The translations under genes were made by a program, and so were the position numbers. 64,000 bases of DNA, taken from the NCBI RefSeq assembly GCF_026240905.1, contig NZ_JAPEVI010000003.1, positions 3,286,001 through 3,350,000 on the forward strand, in the 5' to 3' direction. Below, one piece after another: positions 1 through 8,211 of this stretch (position 1 is the first letter of the stretch; the number at the start of each line of letters is the position of its first letter). This stretch comes from Roseibium salinum (GTDB taxonomy: Bacteria; Pseudomonadota; Alphaproteobacteria; Rhizobiales; Stappiaceae). The notes beneath the pieces are model-generated. The model did no database searches. It saw nothing but the letters and a program-made list of their open reading frames with translations, and was not told the origin of the DNA.

Positions 1-1274
1 GCGACCTGCATCCGCTTCTGGAACCGCATGAAGCCCAGGTCGAAGCGGACCGCTGCTATTTTTGCTACGACGCGCCCTGCATGCAGGCCTGCCCGACCAG
101 CATCGACATTCCGCAATTTATCCGCCAGATCTCGACCGGCAACCCGACCGGATCGGCGAAGACCATATTCGAACAGAACATCCTGGGCGGCATGTGCGCC
201 CGCGTCTGCCCGACGGAGACCTTGTGCGAACAGGTCTGCGTGCGCGAGGTGGCGGAAGGCAAGCCGGTGAAAATCGGCCAGCTGCAACGCTATGCCACCG
301 ACCACTATATGGCCGAGAACAGCTCCACCCCCTTCACCCGCGCCGCGCCGACCGGCAAGAAGGTGGCCGTCGTCGGGGCCGGTCCCGCGGGTCTTTCCTG
401 CGCACACCGGCTGGCCGTTCACGGCCACGACGTCACCCTGTTCGATGCCCGTGAAAAAGCCGGCGGCCTCAACGAGTTCGGCATCGCCTCCTACAAATCC
501 GTCGACAATTTCGCGGCCCGCGAAGTGGAGTTCATCCTCTCCATCGGCGGCATCGAATGGAAGGCCGGCAAGCGCCTGGGCGAAAATCTGACCCTGGACG
601 ACCTGCGCGCCTCCTATGACGCCGTTTTCCTGGGCATCGGCCTCGGCGGCGTCAATGCAATGGGTATCGACGGCGAGGACAAGAGCGGGGCCATCGATGC
701 GGTCGACTACATTGCCGACCTGCGCCAGGCAAAGGATCTCTCCAGGCTTCCGGTCGGACGGCGCATCGTGGTGATCGGCGGCGGAATGACCGCGGTCGAC
801 ATTGCGGTCCAGACCAAACTGCTCGGCGCAGAAGACGTCACGATCGCCTACCGCCGCGGCCAGGACCGCATGAACGCCTCCGAATACGAGCAGCACCTGG
901 CTCAGACCAATGGCGTCAAGATCATGACCTGGGCACAGCCGAGGGCGCTCGTTGCCGAAAACGGCGCGATCACCGCGATCGAGCTGGAGCGCACGCAGGA
1001 GCAGGACGGCTCCCTGACCGGGACCGGCGACATCGTCACCCTGCCCGCCGACATGGTGTTCAAGGCCGTGGGCCAGACGCTGGTGCAGACCGATCTGGGC
1101 GGCGCATTGAACCTGGAGAAGGGCCGCATCGTCGTCGATGCGGAGCGCAGAACCAGCCTCGCGGATGTGTGGGCCGGCGGCGATTGCGTGACGGGCGGCG
1201 AGGATCTCACCGTTGCCGCCGTCGAAGACGGGAAGATTGCCGCTGAAAGCATCAATGCCGCCTTGAGCGCTTGA
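1..1274 (+). CDS. preT: NAD-dependent dihydropyrimidine dehydrogenase subunit PreT (5' end outside window)
   Basis: The reading frame is open from base 3, so the start lies upstream of the window. PreT is the FAD/NAD(P)H subunit that passes electrons to PreA for reduction of uracil and thymine, the first step of reductive pyrimidine catabolism in the cytoplasm. The visible N-terminal part has cysteines in CYFCYDAPCMQACP and CARVCPTETLCEQVC, the four-cysteine iron-sulfur cluster motifs of glutamate-synthase-small-subunit-like proteins. An FAD-binding GAGPAGLSCAHR follows, then a second dinucleotide fold with VVIGGGMTAVD, and a C-terminal AGGDCVTGGEDLTVAA motif that closes the FAD site. About 424 residues are visible, so little is missing. 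preA begins 37 bp downstream on the same strand, a typical preTA operon. Confidence 0.93.
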   Translation, partial: DLHPLLEPHEAQVEADRCYFCYDAPCMQACPTSIDIPQFIRQISTGNPTGSAKTIFEQNILGGMCARVCPTETLCEQVCVREVAEGKPVKIGQLQRYATDHYMAENSSTPFTRAAPTGKKVAVVGAGPAGLSCAHRLAVHGHDVTLFDAREKAGGLNEFGIASYKSVDNFAAREVEFILSIGGIEWKAGKRLGENLTLDDLRASYDAVFLGIGLGGVNAMGIDGEDKSGAIDAVDYIADLRQAKDLSRLPVGRRIVVIGGGMTAVDIAVQTKLLGAEDVTIAYRRGQDRMNASEYEQHLAQTNGVKIMTWAQPRALVAENGAITAIELERTQEQDGSLTGTGDIVTLPADMVFKAVGQTLVQTDLGGALNLEKGRIVVDAERRTSLADVWAGGDCVTGGEDLTVAAVEDGKIAAESINAALSA

Positions 1275-1311
1275 GAAGCGCCCGGCGTCACGGATTTGAG
1301 GGAGAGCCATC

Positions 1312-2625
1312 ATGGCTGACTTGCGTACAGACTTTATCGGCATCAAATCGCCGAACCCGTTCTGGCTGGCCTCCGCGCCGCCGACCGACAAGGAATACAA
1401 CGTGGTCCGGGCCTTCAAGGCTGGATGGGGCGGCGTCGTGTGGAAGACGCTTGGCGAGGACCCGCCGGTCGTCAACGTCAACGGCCCGCGCTACGGCGCG
1501 ATACATGGCAAGGACCGCCAGCTGATCGGCCTCAACAATATCGAGCTGATCACCGACCGGCCCCTGGAAGTGAACCTGCGGGAAATCAAGCAGGTGAAGC
1601 GCGACTGGCCGGACCGCGCCCTGGTCGTCTCGCTGATGGTGCCCTGCGAGGAGCAGAACTGGATCAACATCCTGAGGCAGGTGGAAGATACCGGCGCGGA
1701 CGGTGTGGAACTCAACTTCGGCTGTCCGCACGGCATGAGCGAGCGCGGCATGGGCTCCGCCGTCGGCCAGGTTCCGGAATATATCGAGATGGTCACCCGC
1801 TGGGTCAAAGCGAACACGCGCATGCCCTGCATCGTCAAGCTGACCCCGAACATCACCGATGTCCGCAAACCCGCCCAGGCGGCCAATGCGGGCGGTGCGG
1901 ACGCGGTTTCGCTCATCAACACGATCAACTCGATCATGGGCGTCGACCTCGACATCATGGCGCCGTCGCCCTCCGTCGACGGCAAGGGCGCCCATGGCGG
2001 CTATTGCGGCCCGGCGGTCAAACCGATCGCCCTCAACATGGTCGCTGAGATCGCGCGCGATCCGGCGACCTACGGCATGCCGATTTCCGCCATCGGCGGC
2101 ATCACGACCTGGCGCGACGCGGCAGAGTTCATGACGCTTGGCGCCGGCACGGTGCAGGTCTGCACCGCCGCCATGACCTACGGCTTCAAGGTCGTCGAGG
2201 ACATGATCGAAGGCCTCAGCGACTGGATGGACCAGAAGGGCTACACCTCTGTCGACCAGTTCGTCGGCAGGGCCGTGCCGAATGTCTCCGACTGGCAGCA
2301 CCTCAACCTCAACTACATCGCCAAGGCGAAGATCGACCAGGACCTGTGCATCCAGTGCGGCCGCTGCCACATCGCCTGCGAGGACACTTCGCACCAGGCG
2401 ATCACCAACATGGTGGACGGAGCACGCAAGTTCGAGGTGATCGACGAGGAATGCGTCGGCTGCAACCTGTGCGTCAATGTCTGCCCGGTGGAGAACTGCA
2501 TCACCATGGAGCCCATGGCTGCCGGCACCATCGATCCGCGCACGAAGAAGGTCGTCGAGAAAGACTACGCCAACTGGACGACGCACCCGAACAACCCGAT
2601 GGCGGTCCGGGAAGCGGCGGAGTAG
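1312..2625 (+). CDS. preA: NAD-dependent dihydropyrimidine dehydrogenase subunit PreA
   Basis: 437 residues, the usual length for PreA. The N-terminal two thirds is a dihydroorotate-dehydrogenase-like FMN TIM barrel (GIKSPNPFWLASAPPT; VELNFGCPHGMSERGMG; IVKLTPNITD; ISAIGGITTWRDAAEF). The C-terminal tail carries two 4Fe-4S ferredoxin motifs, CIQCGRCHIAC and CVGCNLCVNVCPVENC. The enzyme reduces uracil and thymine to the dihydro forms with electrons from PreT. An AGGGAGAG-type ribosome site (GAGGGAGAGCCATC) precedes the ATG. A strong terminator lies 25 bp after the stop, so preA is the last gene of its transcript. The hydantoinase and beta-ureidopropionase genes that usually accompany it would have to lie upstream of the window. 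Confidence 0.96.
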   Translation: MADLRTDFIGIKSPNPFWLASAPPTDKEYNVVRAFKAGWGGVVWKTLGEDPPVVNVNGPRYGAIHGKDRQLIGLNNIELITDRPLEVNLREIKQVKRDWPDRALVVSLMVPCEEQNWINILRQVEDTGADGVELNFGCPHGMSERGMGSAVGQVPEYIEMVTRWVKANTRMPCIVKLTPNITDVRKPAQAANAGGADAVSLINTINSIMGVDLDIMAPSPSVDGKGAHGGYCGPAVKPIALNMVAEIARDPATYGMPISAIGGITTWRDAAEFMTLGAGTVQVCTAAMTYGFKVVEDMIEGLSDWMDQKGYTSVDQFVGRAVPNVSDWQHLNLNYIAKAKIDQDLCIQCGRCHIACEDTSHQAITNMVDGARKFEVIDEECVGCNLCVNVCPVENCITMEPMAAGTIDPRTKKVVEKDYANWTTHPNNPMAVREAAE

Positions 2626-2649
2626 GCGGCCGCCCGTTCCGGTTTCTCA

Positions 2650-2680
2650 CGCAGGCAAGCCCCGCTTGCCTGCGTTTTTT
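2650..2680 (+). terminator. Rho-independent terminator after preTA
   Basis: Perfect 11-bp stem CGCAGGCAAGC / GCTTGCCTGCG with a CCC loop, followed directly by six T residues. Confidence 0.92.
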
Positions 2681-2711
2681 CGTTTTCGAGCGCCGCAGAG
2701 ACAGACCCCAG

Positions 2712-2755
2712 AACAAACAATCCCGGTCTGGCGCGTCAGCGCCATGACCGGGGAT
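2712..2755 (-). terminator. Probable terminator of the curli-like operon
   Basis: On the minus strand an interrupted stem (arms around 2720-2734 and 2739-2755, with GGCGC/GCGCC and CCGGT/ACCGG segments) is followed by a T-rich TGTTTGTTC stretch. It lies about 85 bp after the last curlin gene. The stem has mismatches, so confidence is moderate. Confidence 0.55.
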
Positions 2756-2839
2756 CAGGTATTCCGCGTGATCACCTGCTGAAAAATTTCGCGTAATCCG
2801 ACGCTGTCTGGATCACCGCCGTCACAGGGAAAAGTTGCC

Positions 2840-3244
2840 CTACCAGCCGAACTGGAAGGAGGTTCCGGTCTGGCCGTTGCCGCTCTGGACCACGTGGGCG
2901 TTGGCGCCCTTGCCGAACTGGAACAGGCCGTAGGAATGGCCATTGCCATGCTGCTGGATGGTACCGTTGTGGCCCTTGCCGTCCTGATGCACCACGGCGT
3001 GATTGCCGAAGCCGTTCTGCAGAACGCCGGCAGCGTTCGCGATGCCCTTCTGCTTGATGCCGCCGCCGCGCTGAAACTGGTTGACCATGGAGTAAATCCC
3101 AAGGCCGGCGCGCATCATGTTTGCCTCGTCCTGATTGCGCGGCTGCACGGAGACGGAGAACGAGCCGCCGGCAAAGGCGGCGTTTGCGGACGCGAGGCAG
3201 ACCAGCATTCCGGCTGCGAGCGTTTTGAAAAATGTCGGTTTCAT
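2840..3244 (-). CDS. Curlin-repeat amyloid protein (CsgA/CsgB-like)
   Basis: 134 residues from the chosen ATG, which has an AAGGGAAG ribosome site and begins directly with a Sec signal peptide (MKPTFFKTLAAGMLVCLASA, cleavage near AFA-GG). The mature protein ends in about four curlin-type repeats built as Q-x-G-x-x-N/H-x-A (VLQNGFGNHAVVHQDGKGHN, then IQQHGNGHSYGLFQFGKGAN). This pattern folds into a beta-helical amyloid in curli fibres. It is the last gene of a three-gene minus-strand set with a CsgH-like chaperone 34 bp upstream and a second curlin protein beyond that. Whether it is the major subunit or the nucleator cannot be told. No csgG, csgE or csgF gene is present in the window. Confidence 0.82.
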   Translation of the reverse strand: MKPTFFKTLAAGMLVCLASANAAFAGGSFSVSVQPRNQDEANMMRAGLGIYSMVNQFQRGGGIKQKGIANAAGVLQNGFGNHAVVHQDGKGHNGTIQQHGNGHSYGLFQFGKGANAHVVQSGNGQTGTSFQFGW

Positions 3245-3278
3245 CTGTCTTCCCTTGGGTCTGAAATTGGTTGATCGC

Positions 3279-3665
3279 TCAGATGCGGTCGCTGAACCGG
3301 CCGGTGCAATCGAAGGACCGGCCATCGAGTTTCACCTTCAGGCGCGCATCATAGGTCGCACCGCTATTGCCGAGGGTCACCTTGCCAAGCGTTGCCGTGC
3401 CGTCCTTTTCGAGGGTGAAGTCGCCGCCCTGGCTGACATTGGTGCTGCCGCTACCGCCGGAGCTTTCGACGGTCATCCGGTAGGATCCACTGGCGCCGGC
3501 CTCGCCTTCGATGCGGCCCTGGAGAACTGTCATCGATCCGTTGGCGCTTTCGACGATTTCACAGCGCGGGCCTTCACCGTCCACACCGTTTCCGGCAGCC
3601 CAGACAGCCGTACCGGCAAGCAGGGCGAACGTTCCGGCGAGGAGAGGTTTGGAATACTGCAACAT
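3279..3665 (-). CDS. csgH: CsgH-like curli assembly chaperone
   Basis: 128 residues: a signal peptide (MLQYSKPLLAGTFALLAGTA, cleavage near VWA-AG) and a small beta-rich domain with two cysteines (CEIVES and FDCTGRF) that could form a disulfide. Its size, the cysteine positions, the VLQGRIEGEAGASGSYRM segment and its place between two curlin genes fit CsgH. CsgH is the alphaproteobacterial periplasmic protein that keeps curlin subunits from polymerising too early. Function is inferred from family resemblance and context, not from a catalytic motif. Confidence 0.72.
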   Translation of the reverse strand: MLQYSKPLLAGTFALLAGTAVWAAGNGVDGEGPRCEIVESANGSMTVLQGRIEGEAGASGSYRMTVESSGGSGSTNVSQGGDFTLEKDGTATLGKVTLGNSGATYDARLKVKLDGRSFDCTGRFSDRI

Positions 3666-3743
3666 GGGTCTTGCTCCTGTTCGACGACGGCCGGGACGGG
3701 TCCCGGCCTGTCGAGAAGAATTCTCAATGGGCCCGTCCGTTCC

Positions 3744-4178
3744 TTATGGACAGGTCTGCACGAAAGCGGCGACATTGCCGGATCCGGCCTGGGAGACGTT
3801 GGCATTGCAGCCGTTGCCGACCTGGACACCGGCGGCAATGTTGCCGTTGCCGTCCTGGGTCATGATCGCGGTGTGGTTTCCACCGAACTGGCCAACGCCG
3901 GCAGCATTGTCACGACCGTTCTGCCAGGTGTCCGCATGGTTATCGTAACCGTTTTGGCCGACAGCCGCGGTATTGCGGCGCCCGAACTGCCGGTTGACCG
4001 AATTGTTGTAATAGCCGTCCTGGAAAATGCCGATGGCATTGCGAGACCCGACCTGTTTGCCGCCTGCGCTGTTGCCGAAGCCGTACTGGTCGATGGTAAT
4101 GCCGCCGGCCATGGCCGGAGCCGCAAAGGCACCAAGGGCGAGAGTGGTTGCGGCGGAAATCAAAAATCTGCGGATCAT
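3744..4178 (-). CDS. Curlin-repeat amyloid protein (CsgA/CsgB-like), first gene of the set
   Basis: 144 residues from the internal ATG that gives a clean signal peptide (MIRRFLISAATTLALGAFAA, cleavage after AMA). A longer start 60 bp upstream would put charged residues before it. The mature part has about seven curlin repeats (QYGFGNSAGGKQVGSRNAIG, FQDGYYNNSVNRQFGRRNTA, GQNGYDNHADTWQNGRDNAA and so on). A cysteine in GNGCNAN and another at the C-terminus (QTCP) are unusual for curlins and might be bonded. It is transcribed ahead of the CsgH-like gene with a 78-bp gap. Confidence 0.82.
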   Translation of the reverse strand: MIRRFLISAATTLALGAFAAPAMAGGITIDQYGFGNSAGGKQVGSRNAIGIFQDGYYNNSVNRQFGRRNTAAVGQNGYDNHADTWQNGRDNAAGVGQFGGNHTAIMTQDGNGNIAAGVQVGNGCNANVSQAGSGNVAAFVQTCP

Positions 4179-4335
4179 TGTCTCAATCCTCTGTCCTGGT
4201 TGAAAACCGTGTCGTGATGACGTGAACAGGATTAGCAATGCGTCCCGGAACTCAGAGTGAACCGGGCGTTCAGATTTCGTTCATAAACGGACAATCGGCA
4301 ATTTCTGTGAAATTCGGCCGGAAGACCCGAGGCGG

Positions 4336-6582
4336 TCAGGCCGCAAGTTCCTTGAGGGGCAGCGGCCTGTCGAACAGGTAGCCCTGCATGAATCCGCATC
4401 CGGCCTCGACGAGAAACGCTTTCTGCTGCTCGGTTTCGACCCCTTCGCCGATGGTCTGCATGCCCATTTCCCTGGCAAGGCCCAGAAGGGAACGCACCAG
4501 CGTGTCGGCTTCTTCGTCGACGCCGATACGGGAGACGAAACTGCGGTCGATCTTCATCGTGTCGAAGCGGAACTTGTGCAGGTAGCTCATGCTGGAATAG
4601 CCGGTTCCAAAGTCGTCTATGGCAAGGACCACCTTGAGATCGCGCAGCTTTTCCAGCGTCTCGCGCGTCGATTGGCCCTCTTCCAGCATCAGGCTTTCGG
4701 TGATTTCCAGAACGAGGCGCTCGGGCGAAAAATCGTACCGCCTGAGGAGTGTCTCGACCAGTTCGGCAAAACCCGGCTTCCGGATTTGACTGGTACAGAC
4801 ATTGACCGAAACGCCGGCTTTCTGCCAGCCGCAGGCATCCTTGAGCGCGCGTTCGAGAACCCAGGCACCGATGTCCGGCATCATCCCTGCCTCAAGGGCG
4901 ATCGGGAGGAACCGGTCAGGCGGCACGAGCCCGCGTTCGGGATGCCGCCATCTGATCAGCGCCTCGAAATAGGCGGTTTCTCCCGTCCCGGCCCGGACGA
5001 TCGGCTGATAGAACAGCTCGAATTCATGGTTGCGAAGCGCGGCATCGAGTTCGATGCGGACTTCCCTCTGCTCGCGCAGCATGTCGTCCATGCGCTCGTC
5101 GTAAAGGCGGAAGGCGTTCTTGTGCTCCATCTTGCAACGCTGCAGGGCAATGTCCGCCGCGCGGATCAGCTCCTTCAGCGTGCTTCCGTGGTCGGGAAAG
5201 CGGGCGATACCGGCGCTGCAGGAAGCGTCGATACGCTTGCCTTCGAACTCGACCGGTCGGCTCAAGGCCTGGAGAAGGTCACGGATGTCTTGAAGAGCGT
5301 TGTTACCGGTGCCCCACCGGTCCGTCAGGATGACGAATTCGTCGCCGCCGATGCGGCCGACAAGCCCGTCAGGGCCCAGCGCCCGGCTGATGCGCCGAGA
5401 TTGCTCGAGGATCAACTGGTCGCCGGCCGAGTGGCCGTGAACGTCGTTCACCTGCTTCAGGCTGTCGAGATCGAGATAGATGATCGCGGCTGGATTTCCC
5501 GCCGCATCCCTGGCGTCCAGCCACCTTGCCGCCGCCGAATGGAAGTATCCCCGCGACGCAAAGCCCGTCAGGAAGTCGTGATCGGCCGCATAGCGCGCTT
5601 CCTGCTCCCTTTGCTCAAGGCGGGCTTTGGCATTTGCGTTCTGGCGCAGGGTCATCAGCGTGATCGTCAGGATCATTCCCAGCGAGATGACCAGGATCGG
5701 GAGCGAACTTGCGATGATGGCGGAGGCCCGGCTCATGGGATACCACGCCAGATGGCCCAGAACCTGGCCCGACTTGCCGGCCAGCGGGACCGAGATCATG
5801 TCCTCCGGGACCTGCCTGGCGAAGATCAGATTGTCGAGTGACAGGCTCGCGAGCAGGCTGCCGAGATGGATGGCATCGATCTCAAAGGTCGTGACCAGAA
5901 TGTTCGGCGGGCCGTGAACCATTTTGATGCCGCCCGGATCGGGCACGACGGCGAAGGCGGCAGCAAGGTTGGGGCGGCCGTCAATCTCGACGATATCCAC
6001 GCCTGCGACATCAGAAAGCCTGCCCGCAAAACGCACCTCGCCGCCGCCGGTGGTGACGAGGCCATGCTGATAGGTATTCCGGATCTTTTCGACGGTCCCT
6101 CCGAGAATTTCCCGGATCCTGGCCGTGGACAGTTCCGGCACGCCGGCACCAGGGGCATTTGCCGCGAAAATCACCTCCAGGTTTCTGCCGACGAGAGCCA
6201 TGCGGTCGTAGGCAATATTCTGAGCCATGTCAGCGCCGAACCGGTGTTTGATCCAGTCCATCGACTTTGCGGTTTCTATGTTCTGGTAGGCGGCATTCGA
6301 GGCGGCGTAGCGCTCCATGTCCGTCAACAGGACCTGCTTGTGGTTCTCGAAGACGCGGGAGACGGATTTCAGTTCTCTTGCAGCCGCCTGTTGCTCGGCG
6401 ACAAGGACCTTGAACAGGACGACGCCGAACGAAAGGATGACGGCGCAGAACATCACGATGATGACCAGGCCGGACGGAATGCCCGCAATGCCGTTCTGGG
6501 GCAAAGCTCCAGCAGAACGCGAGGCCGGTTCTCCGGCGGGAACCGGGCCGATATTGCCTGCCTTTTCAGACCAGTTGAGCAT
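4336..6582 (-). CDS. Membrane-bound CHASE4-like/GGDEF/EAL cyclic-di-GMP enzyme
   Basis: 748 residues. A transmembrane segment at about 35-62 and a second at about 288-312 enclose a periplasmic sensor of about 220 residues that resembles CHASE4 (ELKSVSRVFENHKQVLLTDM near its start). A GGDEF domain follows with an intact IGGDEF at 411-416 and the substrate-site DHDFLTG. The EAL domain has EAL at 540-542 and the conserved DDFGTGYSSMSYLHKFRFD and KIDRSFV motifs. Both catalytic signatures are intact, so either or both activities (cyclase, phosphodiesterase) are possible. The gene lies just upstream of the curlin genes on the same strand with a 157-bp gap. This fits c-di-GMP control of matrix production, although co-transcription is not shown. 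Confidence 0.9.
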   Translation of the reverse strand: MLNWSEKAGNIGPVPAGEPASRSAGALPQNGIAGIPSGLVIIVMFCAVILSFGVVLFKVLVAEQQAAARELKSVSRVFENHKQVLLTDMERYAASNAAYQNIETAKSMDWIKHRFGADMAQNIAYDRMALVGRNLEVIFAANAPGAGVPELSTARIREILGGTVEKIRNTYQHGLVTTGGGEVRFAGRLSDVAGVDIVEIDGRPNLAAAFAVVPDPGGIKMVHGPPNILVTTFEIDAIHLGSLLASLSLDNLIFARQVPEDMISVPLAGKSGQVLGHLAWYPMSRASAIIASSLPILVISLGMILTITLMTLRQNANAKARLEQREQEARYAADHDFLTGFASRGYFHSAAARWLDARDAAGNPAAIIYLDLDSLKQVNDVHGHSAGDQLILEQSRRISRALGPDGLVGRIGGDEFVILTDRWGTGNNALQDIRDLLQALSRPVEFEGKRIDASCSAGIARFPDHGSTLKELIRAADIALQRCKMEHKNAFRLYDERMDDMLREQREVRIELDAALRNHEFELFYQPIVRAGTGETAYFEALIRWRHPERGLVPPDRFLPIALEAGMMPDIGAWVLERALKDACGWQKAGVSVNVCTSQIRKPGFAELVETLLRRYDFSPERLVLEITESLMLEEGQSTRETLEKLRDLKVVLAIDDFGTGYSSMSYLHKFRFDTMKIDRSFVSRIGVDEEADTLVRSLLGLAREMGMQTIGEGVETEQQKAFLVEAGCGFMQGYLFDRPLPLKELAA

Positions 6583-6764
6583 CCCTTATCCATAAACCCG
6601 CTGGCGCGTCCGGAACCTCCCGCGTACTAGGCGACGCTGACGAGATTCTCCGGCACTTTTCCGGCGACCACCTTTTCCGCATTCAGGTGAAGCTGCCTGA
6701 ATGCAAGTAATTCCAGGAGCGATACAAGCGCGTAAAGTTTTCGATTTGGTTAGGGACATTGCTT

Positions 6765-6799
6765 AAAACAAAAGACCGGAGCGGTTTGCCGCTCCGGTC
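6765..6799 (-). terminator. Rho-independent terminator after the NMT1-type binding protein gene
   Basis: Perfect 11-bp stem GACCGGAGCGG / CCGCTCCGGTC (6774-6784 with 6789-6799) followed on the minus strand by TTTTGTTTT. Confidence 0.88.
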
Positions 6800-6827
6800 C
6801 TGTCATTTCCCGACTGGGACGGGAAGT

Positions 6828-7817
6828 TTACAGCTTGTCGGTCACGACAGTCGTCACCGCGCCTTCCGGCTCCTTCGTGATCACCGGATCGGACCCGCCG
6901 GACAACAGCGAGTCCACCGTGCGCTGGTAGGCATCCATGTCGAGCTTGCCGTCGGAACCGTCGACCAGTTTCACGATCTCGCTCACCATGCGGACCTGAT
7001 GTTTTTCGGTCTGGGCACCGGTCGCATCGTTTTCAAGAACGATCTCGGCAGCCTCTTCCGGGTTTTCGGCCGCATAGGCCCAGCCCTTCATCGACGCCCT
7101 CACGAAGCGGGCAAGCTTGTCGACCATGGCCGGATCTTCCAGGCTGGATTCCAGCACATAGAGACCGTCCTCCAGCGTGGCGACGCCCTGGTCTTCATAT
7201 TTGAAGACGATCAGGTCTTCGGCCGGAATGCCTGCATCGATCACCTGCCAGTATTCGTTATAGGTCATGGTGGAGATGCAATCGGCCTGCTTCTGCAGAA
7301 GCGGATCGACATTGAAGCCCTGCTTCAGAACGGTCACGCCTTCCGGCCCACCATCCGTCGGGATGCCGAGCTGGCTCATCCAGGACAGGAACGGGTATTC
7401 GTTGCCGAAGAACCAGACGCCAAGGGTTCTCCCCTTGAAATCCTCCGGAGACGTGATGCCGGTGTCCTTGAGGCAGGTGAGCATCATGCCGGACTTCTTG
7501 AACGGTTGGGCGATGTTGACCAGCGGCACGCCTTTTTCGCGGGATGCGAGCGCGGAGGGCATCCAGTCGACGATGACGTCCGCGCCACCGCCTGCGATCA
7601 CCTGCGGAGGAGCTATATCCGGCCCACCCGGCTTGATGGTCACATCCAGGTCTTCCTCCTCGTAAAAGCCCTTGTCCTGCGCGACATAGTAGCCGGCAAA
7701 CTGGCCCTGAGTGACCCATTTGAGCTGCAGTGTCAGCTCGTCCGCGGCGTTTGCCGCGCCTGAGGCCAGACCTGCCCCCAACACGGACGCAAGCGCCAGA
7801 CTTTTCAATACCTTCAT
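6828..7817 (-). CDS. NMT1/THI5-like ABC transporter periplasmic substrate-binding protein
   Basis: 329 residues from an ATG with an AGGGGA ribosome site, beginning with a signal peptide (MKVLKSLALASVLGAGLASG, cleavage ANA-AD). The mature protein has the family signature LTLQLKWVTQGQFAGYYVAQ, then KGFYEEEDLDVTIKPGG and a central GVWFFGNEYPFLSW. These proteins bind pyrimidine-type ligands (hydroxymethylpyrimidine, thiamine precursors) or sulfonates. The nearby preTA genes make a pyrimidine a reasonable guess, but that is inference. No permease or ATPase gene is adjacent and the gene has its own terminator, so it must work with a transporter encoded elsewhere. Confidence 0.88.
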   Translation of the reverse strand: MKVLKSLALASVLGAGLASGAANAADELTLQLKWVTQGQFAGYYVAQDKGFYEEEDLDVTIKPGGPDIAPPQVIAGGGADVIVDWMPSALASREKGVPLVNIAQPFKKSGMMLTCLKDTGITSPEDFKGRTLGVWFFGNEYPFLSWMSQLGIPTDGGPEGVTVLKQGFNVDPLLQKQADCISTMTYNEYWQVIDAGIPAEDLIVFKYEDQGVATLEDGLYVLESSLEDPAMVDKLARFVRASMKGWAYAAENPEEAAEIVLENDATGAQTEKHQVRMVSEIVKLVDGSDGKLDMDAYQRTVDSLLSGGSDPVITKEPEGAVTTVVTDKL

Positions 7818-8211
7818 TGCAATTCCCCTACTGGTTTCGGGCATGACCTTATCCGGCCTGCCTCTCTCTGGAACTTTCAACCCCTGGAGCGTCCTGCATT
7901 CAGAACAACGCAGGCAGCATGCTCCAACCCGTCAATGACAATCAACAGTCTGCCTTCATGCCTAAACGCATGAAGCCAGGTTGACCTCACCGGTCCGATA
8001 CAATCCGGCTCCCAACCCGCCGTATCGGACATTTGGCAATCTGGCCACCGCAGGAGCGTGCGGACATTCACGCCTCTTTGCACTCCATGCTGACCAAATG
8101 GTCAAGAAAATCTAGAAAGCTGCCATGTCACTGGTCAAGGTGATTTTTTAGTCAATGCGCTTTGAGGCCGAAAACTTCCGGGAAGACGGCTCGCGTGACG
8201 CAGCGGCAGAC
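7818..8211. other. Intergenic region, no gene recognised
   Basis: It holds the upstream region of the NMT1-type gene and the 3' flank of the ATPase gene, both on the minus strand. Short open frames here lack ribosome sites and protein-like composition. I looked for thiamine-pyrophosphate riboswitch-like conserved segments upstream of 7817 and found none. Confidence 0.6.

Noticed and set aside
7818..8100. Possible TPP riboswitch before the NMT1/THI5-like gene
   Set aside because: The conserved thi-box words (CUGAGA and the downstream ACC-UGA-type segment) were not found in the right order.
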